Positions 25,018-37,822 of a DNA stretch of 64,000 bases are shown in pieces. Numbering within the stretch: the stretch's first letter is position 1; every line of letters starts with the position of its first letter. The notes below the pieces were generated by a model. The model made no database searches and had not been told where the DNA came from. It was given only the letters and a program-made list of their open reading frames with translations. The DNA comes from Sitta carolinensis (taxonomy: Eukaryota > Chordata > Aves > Passeriformes > Sittidae), in NCBI GenBank assembly GCA_032173965.1, contig CM063283.1, forward strand, positions 111,981,108-112,045,107, read 5' to 3'. The translations under genes and the position numbers were made by a program.

Positions 25018-25150
25018 AATCATCAAATCATGGAATGTTTTGGGTTGAGAAGGACCTTAAAAATCATCTCATTCCAACCCCCTGCCATGGGCAGGGAATC
25101 TTCCACTAGACCAGGCTGCTAAAAGCCCCATCTGACCTGGCCTTGAAAAG
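25018..25150 (-). mobile_element. CR1 LINE 3' fragment
   Basis: The plus strand opens aatcatcaaatcatggaatg and continues through ttgggttgagaaggacctta and 'accccctgccatgggcaggg', the reverse complement of the CR1 3' end. It is 5' truncated. Confidence 0.9.
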
Positions 25151-26479
25151 ATGCCACAGCTGTTAATCTTATACTGCAGACACTGACAGTCAAGGTTTCT
25201 GTGTCAACAGGTATCACAATAGAATTTTGGAAGTTTCCATTTACATAGAAATAAAAAAAAAAAAAAAGCGAGGAAAATACCTCCCACGAGATTTCACCAA
25301 GTCACAATTTTGAAAACCCATCCAAATCCTGCAGCCAAAACAAAACAGCCCAGTATTTTTCCTTTGTCAAAACTATTGCTGCCAATGGTATTCTTCAAAT
25401 TCATTTCTTCCTGAATGCTACAATAAAATTTTCAAATTTTCCTGCACATGTAGGACCCAAGCTTCCATATGATGTATGAACAAAAGCCTTTTGTTCCTGT
25501 AGAAACCCCAAATCTTGATCTTCTCTGGCATGAAGCTTCTTATGGAAGCAAAGTAGGAAGCAGAAAGAGCCTGGGTGGTGAAAAAATTCTCACATCTGTC
25601 CTTGACCTGAGCCTGAGCACAAGGTGGGCTCCAAGGTGCTCTTCTAAGAGCCACTCTCACAGGCAGATCCACTCCCAAATATCAAGGAATTATCTGAGAG
25701 ATGGCTGCCAAAAGCATCCAATTATTTTTCCTCTGTCAAATGGCAGGAGCTGGCCTTTAATCCCAACCTCTAGTGGAAAGGTGACTCTCAGTTCTTGAGT
25801 TGTCATGTCTTTTTCTTTAAAGCAAAAGTGCCAATTTTGGTATTTTGGATCCCTAAGGGTGGATTATTCTCTGTATTTAGGGAGGAGAAACTTACCAAGT
25901 GTTACTGCAGCATTAATACCTTTCCTCTTACAAAATAAAACCAGACTAGGATGTGAGACCAGCATTTTCCCTGAACACATGCAATCTAGCTTAACAGCAG
26001 TTTTTGCTAGTAAATAGGTACAAAAGTAAGCCAACCATAAAGCTAAATAAAATCAACTAATTTTAGTACTCGCAAGCTGAGCAGAGAGGACAAAATCTAC
26101 AAGTAATTTGTTTTTCACAATATCAAATTATTAGTAAGCAGCGGTGAGGGAAAAAAAGGATTGCAGAGTGCAATTACTGTCTTAACAGATTCCCTTCAAA
26201 AGGGCCTAATTATGACACATTAATTGTATTCAGTGAATTGTAATTTTCACTCGAATAAGATCTTTTTCCCCCATCTAGCCTGTTTTCCTCAAACTCCCTC
26301 CCCATGACACCCCACAGGTTTCATCTATTGGAGAAGGACTCTTAAAAAAACAAAAATAAAAGTCTAGAACATTCGTCCCCAGCTGCCCTCCCTGTAAAAT
26401 ACTCGCAGACATAAAAAAGGCAACGAGAGCAGTAGCAAAGGCAGGCAAAACAAAGAATGAGGGAAAAACTCCGAGGGAG

Positions 26480-27010
26480 GAGTGAGAACAGGGGGAAAAG
26501 GTGCTATTTTATCAGCCTTTGGCAAAAAGGGAGCAAACATTGACTCTGGCCCGAGGCTTTCTGAAGGCCCCAGGGCTGTCTTTGCTACGTGGCCGCTCTT
26601 GGACGTGCACGGCCAAAATTCCACCGGACAGCCACGCCTGGAACAAGGCTGCTGGACAGGCTGGGCCTGTGGGCAGTAGCAGCTGCCGTGGGCAAGCTTT
26701 CCCCCCAAGGGGAGAAGTTTCCAGAGCTCCTTGGTGATGCTCTCGGGTGGTCCCAGGCTGCTGCATCCCTCGCCATGCCGAGCGCGCAGGTGCCAGCGCA
26801 GCGGAACCAAAGCCGTGGGGCTGGGCAGAGTCCAGCTCCCTCGGGTGCTGCCAGCCTTGGAGGAGCTCCCTGGGTGTTTCAAGTCGAGGGGAAAGCACAG
26901 TGGGTTGCTCGTGCTGAGGTTCTCCTCTCAGCTAGGCTGTCAGCAGCCCCGGTGAGCCAGGTCCTGCCGGCCCGGTTCCTGGACACCGTGACCATGCAGC
27001 AGATGGATGG
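26480..27010. promoter_or_regulatory. Intronic GC-rich patch (candidate regulatory CpG cluster or unknown exon)
   Basis: A stretch of about 500 bp in intron 1 with clearly higher G+C and more CpG dinucleotides than its AT-rich surroundings, for example 'gccgagcgcgcaggtgccag'. It supports long overlapping open frames on both strands (up to 172 codons on minus, 149 on plus). None shows a domain I recognise. I see no CR1 or LTR signature. It could be an intragenic CpG island, an enhancer, an unknown exon or merely GC-rich unique DNA. Confidence 0.4.
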
Positions 27011-30000
27011 AGGGAGGCACGTGCAGAAAGGAAAATAAGATCTATCTAGTCCTCAGCTACTTGAATGGCACTGATGGATACAAATTCAGGTGTAAAAGTG
27101 ACCTCAGAACACGTTCACTGTTGGCTTCACCAGCTTGGATCCACAGAGCAAACCCAGGCTGGAAAGCAGCAAGATGTAGGACAGGCCTGTCAATAGCAGG
27201 AAAAAACACTTCCCTTTTGAAGGCAGCTGAGAGCTGCCTCCTTTACTTTGAAGATTTGATCTCAAGCCCTAATCTATGCTGAAATAGAAGCAATAAGTTC
27301 CTTCACTTATTTACACAAGTTGTTTGTACGATTAAATCTGTATCTTACAGCCAGTAGGGAAAGGGGGAGAGAGCCCTGTCCAACTCGTGCTGGAGAGGCA
27401 CATGTGAGAGCCATTGTACCAGCTTCCTTTTTCCAACAGAGCTGTGCTTGACAATGACCAGACAGCACTTCAGGTCAGACTCTTTTCATTTACACTGAGT
27501 GAGGAAATTTCCAAGATAATAATATGTGGAGGCAATGTAATAGCTAAGGTGTCCTCACATACTCAAAGTCGTTAAGTGCTCTTCAAGAAAATGAAGACCC
27601 CTGCGAGGTGTAGTAGCTTTTAAATCTCTCTTGCCAGATGCAATCCTTAGAGCTCCAGCCCTCTAGTTAGTGAGGGGGGGAAAGGGAAAAAACCCCAACA
27701 AAAACCCAAACAAGAAGAGAAATATTTCTTCCCGAATAGTCCAAATGAACCAAACACATGGAAATTCCACATGGGGTTTCTTTCATCCACTGTTTCATTT
27801 TCATCTCATTTCTACTCCAAATCTCAACTAATTTACACTTTATTCAGGCAAAACAGTTATTTGCTCGCCCTCTACTTTTCTCTTTCCAGATTTAACTGAT
27901 GCTTTTCCTTTGGTAAGGAATGAAATGCAAAGTGGTAAAAGATGTGAGCCTGACACGTTTCCACCACCCAGCTCCTCACAACAGCTCTTCTGCCCCGACT
28001 CATCAGGATCTGAATTCAGGATTGCCACAGCCAGAGACCCTGGATAATAAAGCTTCCATCACTTCTCTGAAGAGGGGAAGGCACCTCTAAAGGAACAGTT
28101 AGTGGGGCTGCAATCCCTAACTCTGGGAAAGAAGCACATCCTGAGGAATGACCACGGTGAGCCTTTTCCATTCGGTGTAATCTGCACTCGTATTTTGGGT
28201 TATTTCTATACTACAGGCTTTGCTACCTCCACACAGTCCCTTTGGCCAGGGCTAATTCTGGATGGAAGAAGGTGCTAGAATGCTGATTTATAAAGGCAGG
28301 GACTTTTTGGTCAACCCAAACCTGGTATTTGTTGCTTGTCTTGGGTCAGAAACACATCACAGACCACCAGGCCTCAGCCATTCACTGTGTTAATCCTAAA
28401 TTACAACTGCCAGGTCCTTGTCCCTTTTGTTTTGCAAGCATCCAACAAGAACAATCAAAACTGACTCGAATCACCATTTAAAAACAGGAATATTTTGCAT
28501 TTCATTACTATTTCCACTAGACAGATCTGGATTTGGATGCTGCCTTCTCAAAACACTCCAATGCACCATAGAACTTGACTTCTCAGCCTTTTTTTTATTC
28601 AGCTTTCACGAAGACCTCAAAAATAAATACAAAAGACCTTAGTAATTACTAAAAAAAAAAGAAAAAAGAAAGAAAAAAAAAGACAGAAAGAGAGACTTGA
28701 GATGGAACCTGCCTTCTGATAATTGAACAAAGAAAGATCACATTTTAAGGCTCCTGTCTCAAAAGACAGCCCCTTTTCAGCAAAATTAAGAAAGCAAAGG
28801 TGAGCGTGTTGGGGAATAGCACAGCGCCAGAAATCAGATTACAAAAGCAGTTGAATCTTTCTTCACATCTTCATTCCTCCCAACACTCAGGGAATGAGAC
28901 CTACCACCAATTAAGGGATAATGGCTGCAAGTTCAGAACTTGTTAATGTGTGTGTACATCACCTTCAAAACACGAAGCCATAAATTCTGAGTCCATGACA
29001 CACTAGAGGTATTTAATACATATCCTTCTTTATCATTCCTTTCTTTAATAGCTGGAAGAAATGGAAGGGGAGATAACCTGCTACCAATTATGTGGGAACT
29101 GAAGTTTGTGTTTTGCAGCAGAGGCCGTTAGACCCAACATCCACAGTGACCTTAAAACTTGGGAGTGAGTTTATAGAAGGGGTTTTTGCTCACCCCGTGC
29201 ACAGAACAAACTGCCATTAGGATAAACAGCAGACATGAAAGCCTCTTCATGAGCAGAATGAAAAACTGATACTGAAAGAAAGGAGCTGTGGCATTCAGAG
29301 CACAAGCTGGATCCTTCTGTCGTTAATCAGACCGGAGCTCTCAGGGGCCACACGCCTGGCCTCTCTTCCCCAGAGAAGTTGCAGGAATAACATTTACCTG
29401 TCCTCAATAAAAACACAGCTTGGAAATGCAGAGGGATCAGCAGGACTACCACCACCTCGTGCAAGAGGCAAGATGAGGCAGTGCTACTGTCCCTGAAAAC
29501 ATTTAGTGCAGACCAGATGGACTTCAAGAAAGCTGTGAAAAACATGAGGTTTTTTTAAGAGTTTGGCTATTCTTTTGGTCAAAAGCTTGTAGGAGAAACA
29601 AAATTAATATGAAGAGAACTGCAGTGAAGATAGCAAAATACCCTAAGTGATCTCTGATTCAATTTCTCACAGTGCTTATAATCTGAGGGTAGGCAAAATA
29701 ATAAAAGATAGAGCAAAGGAATTCCATCATATTATTTGAAGAAATAGCTAAGAACACTGCACACATTTCATATTGGGCTCTTGCCACCTCTTATTTAAAT
29801 TTGGAATTGGAAGAAGTACACCTATACAGACTGGTATAAAGCACATAATCCATCAGGAGTAGGACAAATAATAATACATCCATGAAGTAAGGGACAAATA
29901 CATCACACCTTTCAACATAATAGATGGTTTTCTCCTTTCACATAATTCTTAAGTAGGTCTACATGTGAATGAATAAGAATTAGTGGGAGTAATAACATTT

Positions 30001-30439
30001 GACACCGACTTGGTAGCTGGTCTGGAGATCTGATAGGATTAGGAAGGATGCTGTATCATAAAACTGGAAATGATCAGAAACACTTTGGCTGCAAACACTT
30101 TGCAAAACTGGATTGACTGCACTGAAGTTTCCTGTCTTGGAAATAAAATAAATTTTGACTTCACACAGCTGCTCTATTTTTGTACCGTCAGAACAAGTGT
30201 TTCAGAACTGCCATTGTGAATCGCAGTTCTGTGCTGTGTTTATCTGCTATATGACAAATCAGAATTGGAACGAAAGCCAAAAAAGTATGCCTTAAATGAC
30301 CTGAAAAATGAAATTCTGTCATAGTAGCTTCCTTCCAAGAACAGAAATTAAAAAAAGGAAAATTTCTAAAAATGCAGCTGAGCAGTAAAGCAAGCCCTGT
30401 AGTGCTGAAGCCTTTCACAAATGTTCATTCCCCATTCTG

Positions 30440-30850
30440 GCACAGCAGCTTCCAACACTTGACGCACACGCTGCCGAAGTCGCTGGGCACCAACGCTACC
30501 GTAACCACGACATCAAACCTGGTACTTCTTCTTGCAGCCTGCTGCTTGGTCGTGGTCCACCACTGCCCTGGGAGCGTTTCCCCATCCCCTCCCCGCTCCC
30601 CGTGCAGAGCAGCAGCTGTGCCATCCACCCTTGTGCTCCGGGAGCGCAGCCGCGCTGCTCCGCCGCTCTCCGCTGCCAGCATCCTCCTTCCTCCTTGGCT
30701 CAGTGTCAGGGCAGCTCCTGCTCCCGGGCTGGCAGTCCTGGCACAGGCCTGGCTGAGCCAGCGAGCTGGGAAGCCCCAGGCTGGAGGGGTGCAAGAGCAA
30801 AGGAAGGTGTCCAAGCTGCACTTTGCAGCGCAGTTCCTGACGTGAAGCAA
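30440..30850. promoter_or_regulatory. Second intronic GC-rich patch, 2.5 kb inside the gene
   Basis: About 400 bp of GC-rich, CpG-containing sequence (such as 'gagcgcagccgcgctgctcc') lies in intron 1 roughly 2.2-2.6 kb downstream of exon 1. Open frames of 157 (plus) and 141 (minus) codons overlap but resemble nothing known to me. Position near the promoter fits an enhancer or alternative-promoter role, which is inference. Confidence 0.4.
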
Positions 30851-32699
30851 AGTCAGGTTTGGGAGGAGTGTTTAAATGAGGAAAAGATTTTCCTTTTCTA
30901 CACCATCATGTACAGCCCACTCCCAACTCCAGCAACGACTTGCCCAAGGAGCTTAACACAATCCAACGCTTGGCACTATCCAGACACTTGATTTTTGTAG
31001 CAGCATGTGAAGCATTCAAGTACCAACAGTAGCAGCTTTGTAGCTTTGTACTACTTGTTGCAAGGCAGAAAAACAGCAAGTACATTTGTGATCTTTAAGT
31101 CTTGTGGTTTCAGGCAGGGAACAAGATAACAAATTCACCCTCATCAAAAGTACGGAATAAATTCTAACTGCACTCCACTGAGTCATTACACACCAAGATC
31201 TGATTTGGGAAACAGATGCATTTATAACTTTACTTACAACCTCAGTGGGTCTCCTTGTGAATTAAACCTCACATGTGCCAAACCAGTGGTAGTCTTTAAA
31301 ATAATTAACTTTGCAAGAAGTCAGAACTAGTTTGAAATAATAAAAGCCTTGCAATCAGATTCAAAGCATGCCTTTTTTTTTTTTCCATGTGGAGAAAATA
31401 AAAATCAGAGGCAAGTTTTGCTGAAACCTTCCATCACCTGTAATACAAGTGATACGAGCTGTTAAGCATAAGTGAAGCCTCTGGGTGTACTGAGGGCAGC
31501 ACATTTCTCCCTCTTAGACCTCCAGTCATATTATTAAAGGCCTGTCACATTTTTCCTTCCCCATTTCTTTCCATTTCAGAATCCCTCTAGACATGTAAGG
31601 AGATTATATGCTTGTTAGTCACTTTTCCTACCTGGAATTAATATTTTTTTTTTTTCATCTAAGATATGCTGAATTGGGTGATTAGCCCAATCAAATCTGG
31701 TGCCTTCAATCTAGCAGAAGCCAATATTGAATGTTTGAATGTTCCCTGGAGTTATGAAGCACACACCACACCACACTAACAGAACTAGTCAAATATGCAT
31801 CACTCAACACGGTGGAAAAATTATTTCATGGCCTCTATGGCTACTGGGCCACACCTTGACACGTCAGACCTAGTTAAGTTTTTTTTTTTTTCCTTTTTTA
31901 TTTTTTTTTAATCTCTATTTATTGATCATAAACCAATGCCAGCCTTTTTCAATGCATGTATTGATCCCAGTGTGATACGTTTTGAGCAGAGAGATGATGT
32001 GTCCAATCCTCTTAAATTTGAGAGGCAAAAAAAGAAATAGCTCAAAGACGTCCAAAAATGCAATGACGACTGAACACTCCCCATTGGCTGTGCATTTGGC
32101 ATTCATGGGCTTTTTATTACGTAGGGGAGTAAAGAAGAAGAATAAAGATTTTTCTTCTTTTCTGTCTACACTGGAAACCTAAGGACCTGAACTCCTGGAG
32201 CAAACACAAAGTTCTGAAGGAAAGCCCCGAGGGCTCTCAGGAAATTAATCCCCGCTCAGCTGACTAGTCATCCCCACCAGCAGCTCAGCACCGCTCCTCC
32301 TGGGATCTCATGACACAGATGAAAGAGCAACTACACGGCAAAAAGGAAAAAAAAAAAAAAAGAAACAAACTTCAGCCACACTGATGAAGGCAGAGAGGGA
32401 AGATTCAAGGCAACACGGTCTCTCTGAAAACAGTATTCAGAACACACACGTTCTTTGCCCCGTTAATGAGCAACGCATGGATTGCCGACAGAAGGGGCTG
32501 GTTGGCCCAGCCATCACTTAGTTTAGCAGGAAGATGCCGAGTGATTCTCCCGGGAGCACCGGGAAGATCTACCAAAGCACCCAATCACGATGCAGAGCAG
32601 CTTAAAAAAGCCAAGAATAATAAAAAAAGCACCCTCTGTCTCTACAACACGGTCACTTCGACTGGCAGAGAAACTCGCTTCGGATCCAAGCGCCGTGAC

Positions 32700-33960
32700 A
32701 CAGCCTAAAAGAAAGGCTGGGGACCAGATCCGCTGATTTCCCGAGCAGGGGCAGGACAGGGGGATGTTCTTCTCCTTTCTCCCCTCCCTGCCGGCCCGCG
32801 GAAAGTCGCTGCTGCCGCCGCCGCTCCCCCGCGCCGAGCACCGGCACCGTCTCCCGGGAAGGGAGGGGGGGAAAGGGGAAGGGAGGAGGCGCCAGCGCCG
32901 AGCACCGGGACAAAGTTGCATTGGAGCCGGGAGGGCGGCAGAGCCGCTCCCACCCAGGATAAGTTTGTCCCCCTCCTCGCCATCAGCGCCCCCAGCCCGC
33001 AGCCCCCGGCCCGCTCCTACCGCCTGCGGCGGGGTCCCGATCAGCATCTCCAGGTAGTAGCCGCGGCCGGAGTCGCCCTGAAGGTTCTCCACCATGGCTA
33101 AAAAGTTGAGGGTGCCGCCGGGATCCGAGGCCAAGGCCAAGCCGTCCGCAGCGCCGGGGGCATCCTGCTGCCGGCTGCCGCTGGCCGGCCGCAGCACCAC
33201 CGGGGCGGGCGGGGACCCGGCGGGGGCGGCGGGGTGGGACACGCGGAGCGGCAGGGAGAAGAGCGCCCGGCAGAGCCCCGCGGTGCCGGCCAGGAGCAGC
33301 AGCAGCAGCAACCCGGGAGCCGCCGGCGGCGTCCCCATCCCGGCGGCAGCGCCGGGGCCGGGAGTCGCTTCCCAAGTGCGGCGGCTCCGGCCGGAGGCAG
33401 CGCCCGCCTGGCTGCCAGACTGGAGCAGCCGAGGGGGGGAGGAGGAGGAGGAGGAAGAAGAAGGGAGCGGCTTACCCACGCCCCGGCTCCATCTCCCCTC
33501 CCCCGAAGCGAGCTCCTCCTCGCGTTTCTCCCGCACGGCCCCCGGGCAGCCGGAGCGCTCGGAGCTCCGGGGGCCGTGCCGGGAAAGTTGCTCCGACCCA
33601 GCGCCCACGGGAGAAACTTCTCGGCTCGGCTCAGCCGTGCCCGCAGCCCCGCTACCGGAGCGTGACGGCACGGTGGGGAGAAAAGTTTCCGAAAGCCTAA
33701 AAGGGAGCGCGGCGTGGCGGGGACCCGCGGCTCCGCTCCGCTCCCGGTGCGGTGGCCGCGGCCACCGGAGCTCCGGGCTCCAGCAGCCTCCGTGGGAGCC
33801 GCTCCCATCGCGACCCCGCCAGAGGGGAGGCTGTGCCGGGGCAGGAGGAGGTGGAGGTGGGGATGCGGGGTCATTCGGGGATGCGGGAGCGTGTCCCCGT
33901 GTGCCGGTTCACACGGTGGCGGCTGGTGTGAGGAGCGGGCGTGTGTGTGTGTGCGTGCGT
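32700..33960. promoter_or_regulatory. CpG island spanning the BACE2 promoter, 5' UTR and exon 1
   Basis: A sharp rise in G+C and CpG density begins near 32.7 kb and ends near 33.96 kb at a short GT repeat, inside otherwise AT-rich DNA. It covers BACE2 exon 1, the start of intron 1 and about 600 bp upstream of the ATG. CpG-island promoters usually lack a TATA box and have dispersed starts, and I see no convincing TATA element. The transcription start is therefore placed only loosely, at about 33.35-33.7 kb on the minus strand. A purine-rich GGA/GAA run at 33431-33467 lies in the presumed 5' UTR. The absence of stop codons makes several long open frames here on both strands, which I treat as composition artefacts. 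Confidence 0.85.
33021..33338 (-). CDS. BACE2: BACE2 exon 1 coding part (signal peptide, prodomain, start of protease domain)
   Basis: BACE2 is a type I membrane aspartyl protease of the pepsin/A1 family that cleaves APP-like and other substrates in the secretory and endosomal pathway. This exon gives 106 residues. Residues 1-25 form a signal peptide with a poly-leucine core encoded by a short CTG run. A proline/alanine-rich prodomain follows (about 26-75), then the start of the mature fold with NFLAMVENLQGDSGRGYYLE and MLIGTPPQ, nearly identical to human BACE2 as I recall it and clearly distinct from BACE1. The ATG at 33336-33338 was chosen because it starts the signal peptide and has G at -3 and +4. 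The frame stays open upstream to another ATG at 33671, so a longer start cannot be excluded from sequence alone. The exon ends CAGGCG followed by donor GTAGGA (33020 downward), phase 0. Confidence 0.95.
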
Positions 33961-33963
33961 GTG

Positions 33964-36900
33964 GAAATTCATCTGCTGCACCGGCAAGAGCGAGGCACGC
34001 CAGGCGTGTGCTTGAGAGAGCATGCCAGGCTTTAAATGTCTTCATCATGCACGGAATTAATAACGGCAGTCAAGTGCGGCCTTTTGAAGGATGGGAACAC
34101 TTAGGGTGGAATTAGTCTCGACATCTCTGGAGTAATGACAGTGCCTGATGGATCGTTGGACTGAGCGGATAGTCCAAAACCCTTGAAATGTAACACTGGG
34201 GAAGTCTAAGCAGAGTCACTCTGTGGTTGTTTCTGGCTCTTCCCCCAGTCCTCGGCTGTAGATAAAGTTGAAAAATATCCAGCTGAAGTCATGTGTACTC
34301 TCGGTGTCCCCTGATCGATTTGCTGTCCTAAGCAGCCACCTGGTCTTTCCCTGTGTGTAAATCTGTGCTGAACTGCGTGGACTGAGATCCCTTCCCTGCC
34401 AGAGTAAACGGAAAGAGCTCCCCCTTTCCCTTCCTTGACTGGAGTAATCGTCCGCAAGATTTCCAGGTGTTTCACAGGTATTAAATGGAGTTTCACTGAG
34501 AGGTAGGCAGTGTTCACTCCTGGGAAGTCTGAGCAGCCTGTTTGTGGGAAGGATACTTGGGCAAGGCTGTTAAATGTAGCTATTCGTCAGAGCTGCTTGA
34601 AGAGGATAATCCTTAAAGAGAAAGTGTGAGCCCACCTTCCTGTGCTGAAGGAAAAGAGATGTTTTCACATTTTTTTCACTGCTGTCTTCCTTACTCTGGC
34701 TCTGTCGCCTCCAGTCTGGAGCCCTTGCGTTCACTTTGTAGGACCTCCCTTGGATCAGTTCAGTGCTTCTGGATGCTTTTCCTCCTGCATCCATGGCAGG
34801 AGGGGGATGCAGACCCTGTCCTGGCCGGCAGAGCTCTCTCCAAGTAGGAAAGTGCTGCAGGGGAAGCCTGCAAGGACCGTGGCCTGGCTGGGGACTGGAG
34901 GGAGAAGTTGTAAATGAAGCTAACTCTCAGGAGGTTTTTGTGCTTGTAGGAAACCACACACCTTGGTAAGAGGTGAAATTGTGCAAAGTTCCCCTGCTAC
35001 ACAAAGCTTTCTATTTGCCTGACAAGTAGGAAGGTGAAATATTGCAGCCCTGGTCTGTCTGGTCTCACCTGCTCCAGACAGAGGGAAAATGCTGCTGTGG
35101 GCTGATGGCAGCTGAACACCTGAGGGAGTGGCAGCCAGGCTCACACAAAGAGGTTATCTCCGGGGTGCTACAGTAATAGCTTTTCCTAACGTGGCTGGGA
35201 TAGTGACAGGTTACATTGTAGGGCCTGTCTAGTCACAGCTGAAGCCGAAGGGGAATTAAAATGCTTGGGGCTCTTCATGGGTGAGCTGAAAACTGGAGAA
35301 ATGCCCCCGCCCCTTTGGAAAAGGGAATGTGAAAAGTAGTCAGGAGAATAATTGAACACCCCCTCAGAGTGGTAGGGATGTATTTAGAACAGTCAGCAGC
35401 TATGTGCATTTTGTTTTAATTCTTTTACAGTACAGTAAGTCTTCCCCTTGCCGCTGTTGCTAAGATACGTTACCACACTCCTGGCTAAAGCAATTCCAGC
35501 CGAAGGAGTGCATAGTTTTCAGAGCAGAGAAGATATAGCATAGCCTTTAAGTGTTTGAGAAAAAACTTGTCCTTTTTTTCCTGCTGTTTGGTAAAAGTTC
35601 TTCTCGTCCTGTTTTCCACAGCCCTGGATCAGTCTCTCAGTAAATGCACATCAGGCAGCTGCTGTGTGTGAAACCTTCCTGTCCTCCCATGGCATCATCC
35701 CAGCAGGGCTGGTGTGCAGCCTGCAGTGGAGTTTCTGCCTTGCCTCCTCTGCTTCTTTATTTATTTAAGTATCTGAGAAGGATTAGGCTGTGCCACATAC
35801 AGGTGAGAAGTTCCAGAGCGTTTCTGAACGCTGGCAGTGTGAACAGCTGCTTGGGAAAGGAGATATAAAAAAAAAGTCCTCCCAGAGAGCCAAATGTAAG
35901 TACAGCCAAGATGTTCCTCAGAGGGGAAGTCATCTGTATGCAATGAATGCCACAGTCAACATGCACATTTGTTTTTTTTATGTATCACATACAGAAAATA
36001 AATGAAATGCCAGAAATAGACTGAAGTTTAAGCATCTGCGTGCTTTGTATTCTACAGCATTTGGTGAATCTTGGTTTTCTCTATTTTTGTGATTCCAAAT
36101 ATGTGTTCTTTGAGTAAATAATAATATAAAATAAAAGTAATTTTAGTAACAGTGTCTGAATAGACCTTTTTCTTTTTCCTTAAAGTCAACTGTCCGCATA
36201 TACATTTTCAGGTAAATCTTTAATCCAACTCTGCATTCATTTAATTTGATGGCACCATGGTGCTTTAAACCTTGAGCCACATGACAGGGAATTAACATTT
36301 GTCTCTACAACACAACCTTCCACCAGTATTTACAGAACACAGAGCATCATGAAAATGCATCTGCTCGATGCTGTGGACAAGGTGTGTGAACTCAGTCAGA
36401 GGGGATAGTTGCTCTGTGGAGATGTTAAATCAGGCCTGTGGAGAAAACAAGCAGGAACAGAGAAGGCATCTGAAGATGCAGAGGAAGTGCTGGAGCTGAT
36501 CTGAGCAGAGGAGCTGTGTGTGGCTAAAAAGAGATCCTCTCCTTCCCGAGGAGGAAGCTATTAGGGGACTGCTCAGATCGAAGCTCCTCTCTGCTGAGCT
36601 TCTGAAGGAGTCAGGCTGACCTGTTACACAATGATAAGGGCAGATGGGCACAAAGACTTCTGTCCTAAAATTGCTTCGTCTGCTTTCTGTGTTCTTGCTC
36701 TTAGCATAATCAATACTTTGGTTTTAAGAAGAGCAGTTGTTCCTTACTGTAATTCCACAATGTTCCTGAAGGAAACCCAGCTGGACCTGCAGAGTGCAAA
36801 GGGTTAATTCACAGGATTCAGTAGCCCAAGGAGAGGAGGGGTTTTGTTCTTCCTGGATGTGACTGGGAAAAGGTCTTCTCTATCTGTGGTTGTCTTGCAA

Positions 36901-37399
36901 TCAGCTTTCTCATATTTGGGTCTAGTCCAGTGAAGTATTGCTTGCACAAGACAAGTGTAAACACTCAAGGGGCACCAGAGGCCACGAGGTCTGGCTCTGT
37001 TCTGTGTCTGCCAGGGCTTGGCTTGTTTGTCTTCAGAGGCCATGAATAAAACAAGTGGCCCATGGGCTGAGAAATGTGCCCCCCAGGAGAGCTATTCCAG
37101 TGGCATTCCTGGGGCTCTAAAACATTCCTCTGCCAAAAAGGGGGCATGGACACTTCGGGACTTTTTAAAGGATGCTTTTTAAAGTATGCCCTGTGTGTAG
37201 AGCTCATGCAAAATGAATGTTGTGGTTGAAGACTCTGTGCTTAGGGATGGAGGTGCCAATCCTTATCACCATCCATCTCTTTATTTTGGGTGGAGGATCT
37301 GTGAGTGGGGCATCTTCTTTGGTCCCTTTGGTCTGTGCAATGAGGTTTCTGAATGATGATATCTCCCTTTGGCTGCAGTTGAACATGTGAGGTGTTGTG
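33964..37399. other. 5' flank of BACE2, no feature recognised
   Basis: After the GT-rich repeat at about 33941-33963 the sequence drops to ordinary composition. I see no exon, transposon or RNA gene. Proximal enhancers may be present but cannot be identified by eye. Confidence 0.6.
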
Positions 37400-37822
37400 G
37401 AGTTAAGATGATCAGAGGGATGGAGCTGCTCTCCCGTGAGGAAAGGCTGAGGGAATTGGGATTGCTCAGCCTGGAGGAGGGAAGCTTCGGGGTGACCTAA
37501 TTTTGGCCTTCCAAGAAAGATGGGGAGAGACTTTTTACAAGGGCACACAGTGACAGGACAAAGGGGAATGGCTTCAAACTGACAGAGAGTAGGTTTAAAT
37601 TGGATGTTAGGAAGAAATTCTCCCCTGTGAGGGTAGTAAGGCATTGGAAAAGGTTGCCTGGAGGAGCTGTGGCTGCCCCTGGATCCCTGGCAGTGTCCAA
37701 GGCCAGGATGGAGGGAGCTTGGAGCACCCTGGGACAGTGGAAGGTGTCCCTGCCCTTGGCAGTGGGATGGAAGTGGATGATCTTTATGTTTCCATCCAAC
37801 CCAAACCATTCCATGATTTTTG
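37400..37822 (+). mobile_element. CR1 LINE 3' fragment (about 420 bp)
   Basis: Long CR1 tail in plus orientation: 'gctcagcctggaggagg', 'cacagtgacaggacaaaggg', 'aaattggatgttaggaagaa', 'gtgtccaaggccaggatgga' and the terminus 'caacccaaaccattccatga'. The 289-codon open frame on the opposite strand is an antisense artefact of this element. Confidence 0.9.

Larger units (their letters stand above)
9934..33020 (-). other. BACE2 intron 1
   Basis: A 23,087-bp first intron with donor GTAGGA beside exon 1 and a CAG acceptor beside exon 2. It holds probable LTR fragments (10782-11280, 13552-13960, possibly 21060-21400), CR1 fragments (14100, 15740, 16281, 21688, 24214 and 25018 onward), simple repeats and two GC-rich patches. 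The stretches 11.3-13.5, 16.5-21.0, 22.0-24.0, 25.2-26.4, 27.0-30.4 and 30.9-32.7 kb contain no gene or transposon I can recognise. Confidence 0.85.

Noticed and set aside
32523..33020. Continuation of the BACE2 exon 1 frame past its 3' end
   Set aside because: Homology stops exactly at CAGGCG, where a GTAGGA donor begins, and exon 2 resumes the protein in phase. The extension is intron.
33094..34048. Open frames of 313 and 316 codons overlapping BACE2 exon 1 on both strands
   Set aside because: CpG-island composition lacks stop codons. The true coding frame is fixed by the BACE2 match and splice sites.
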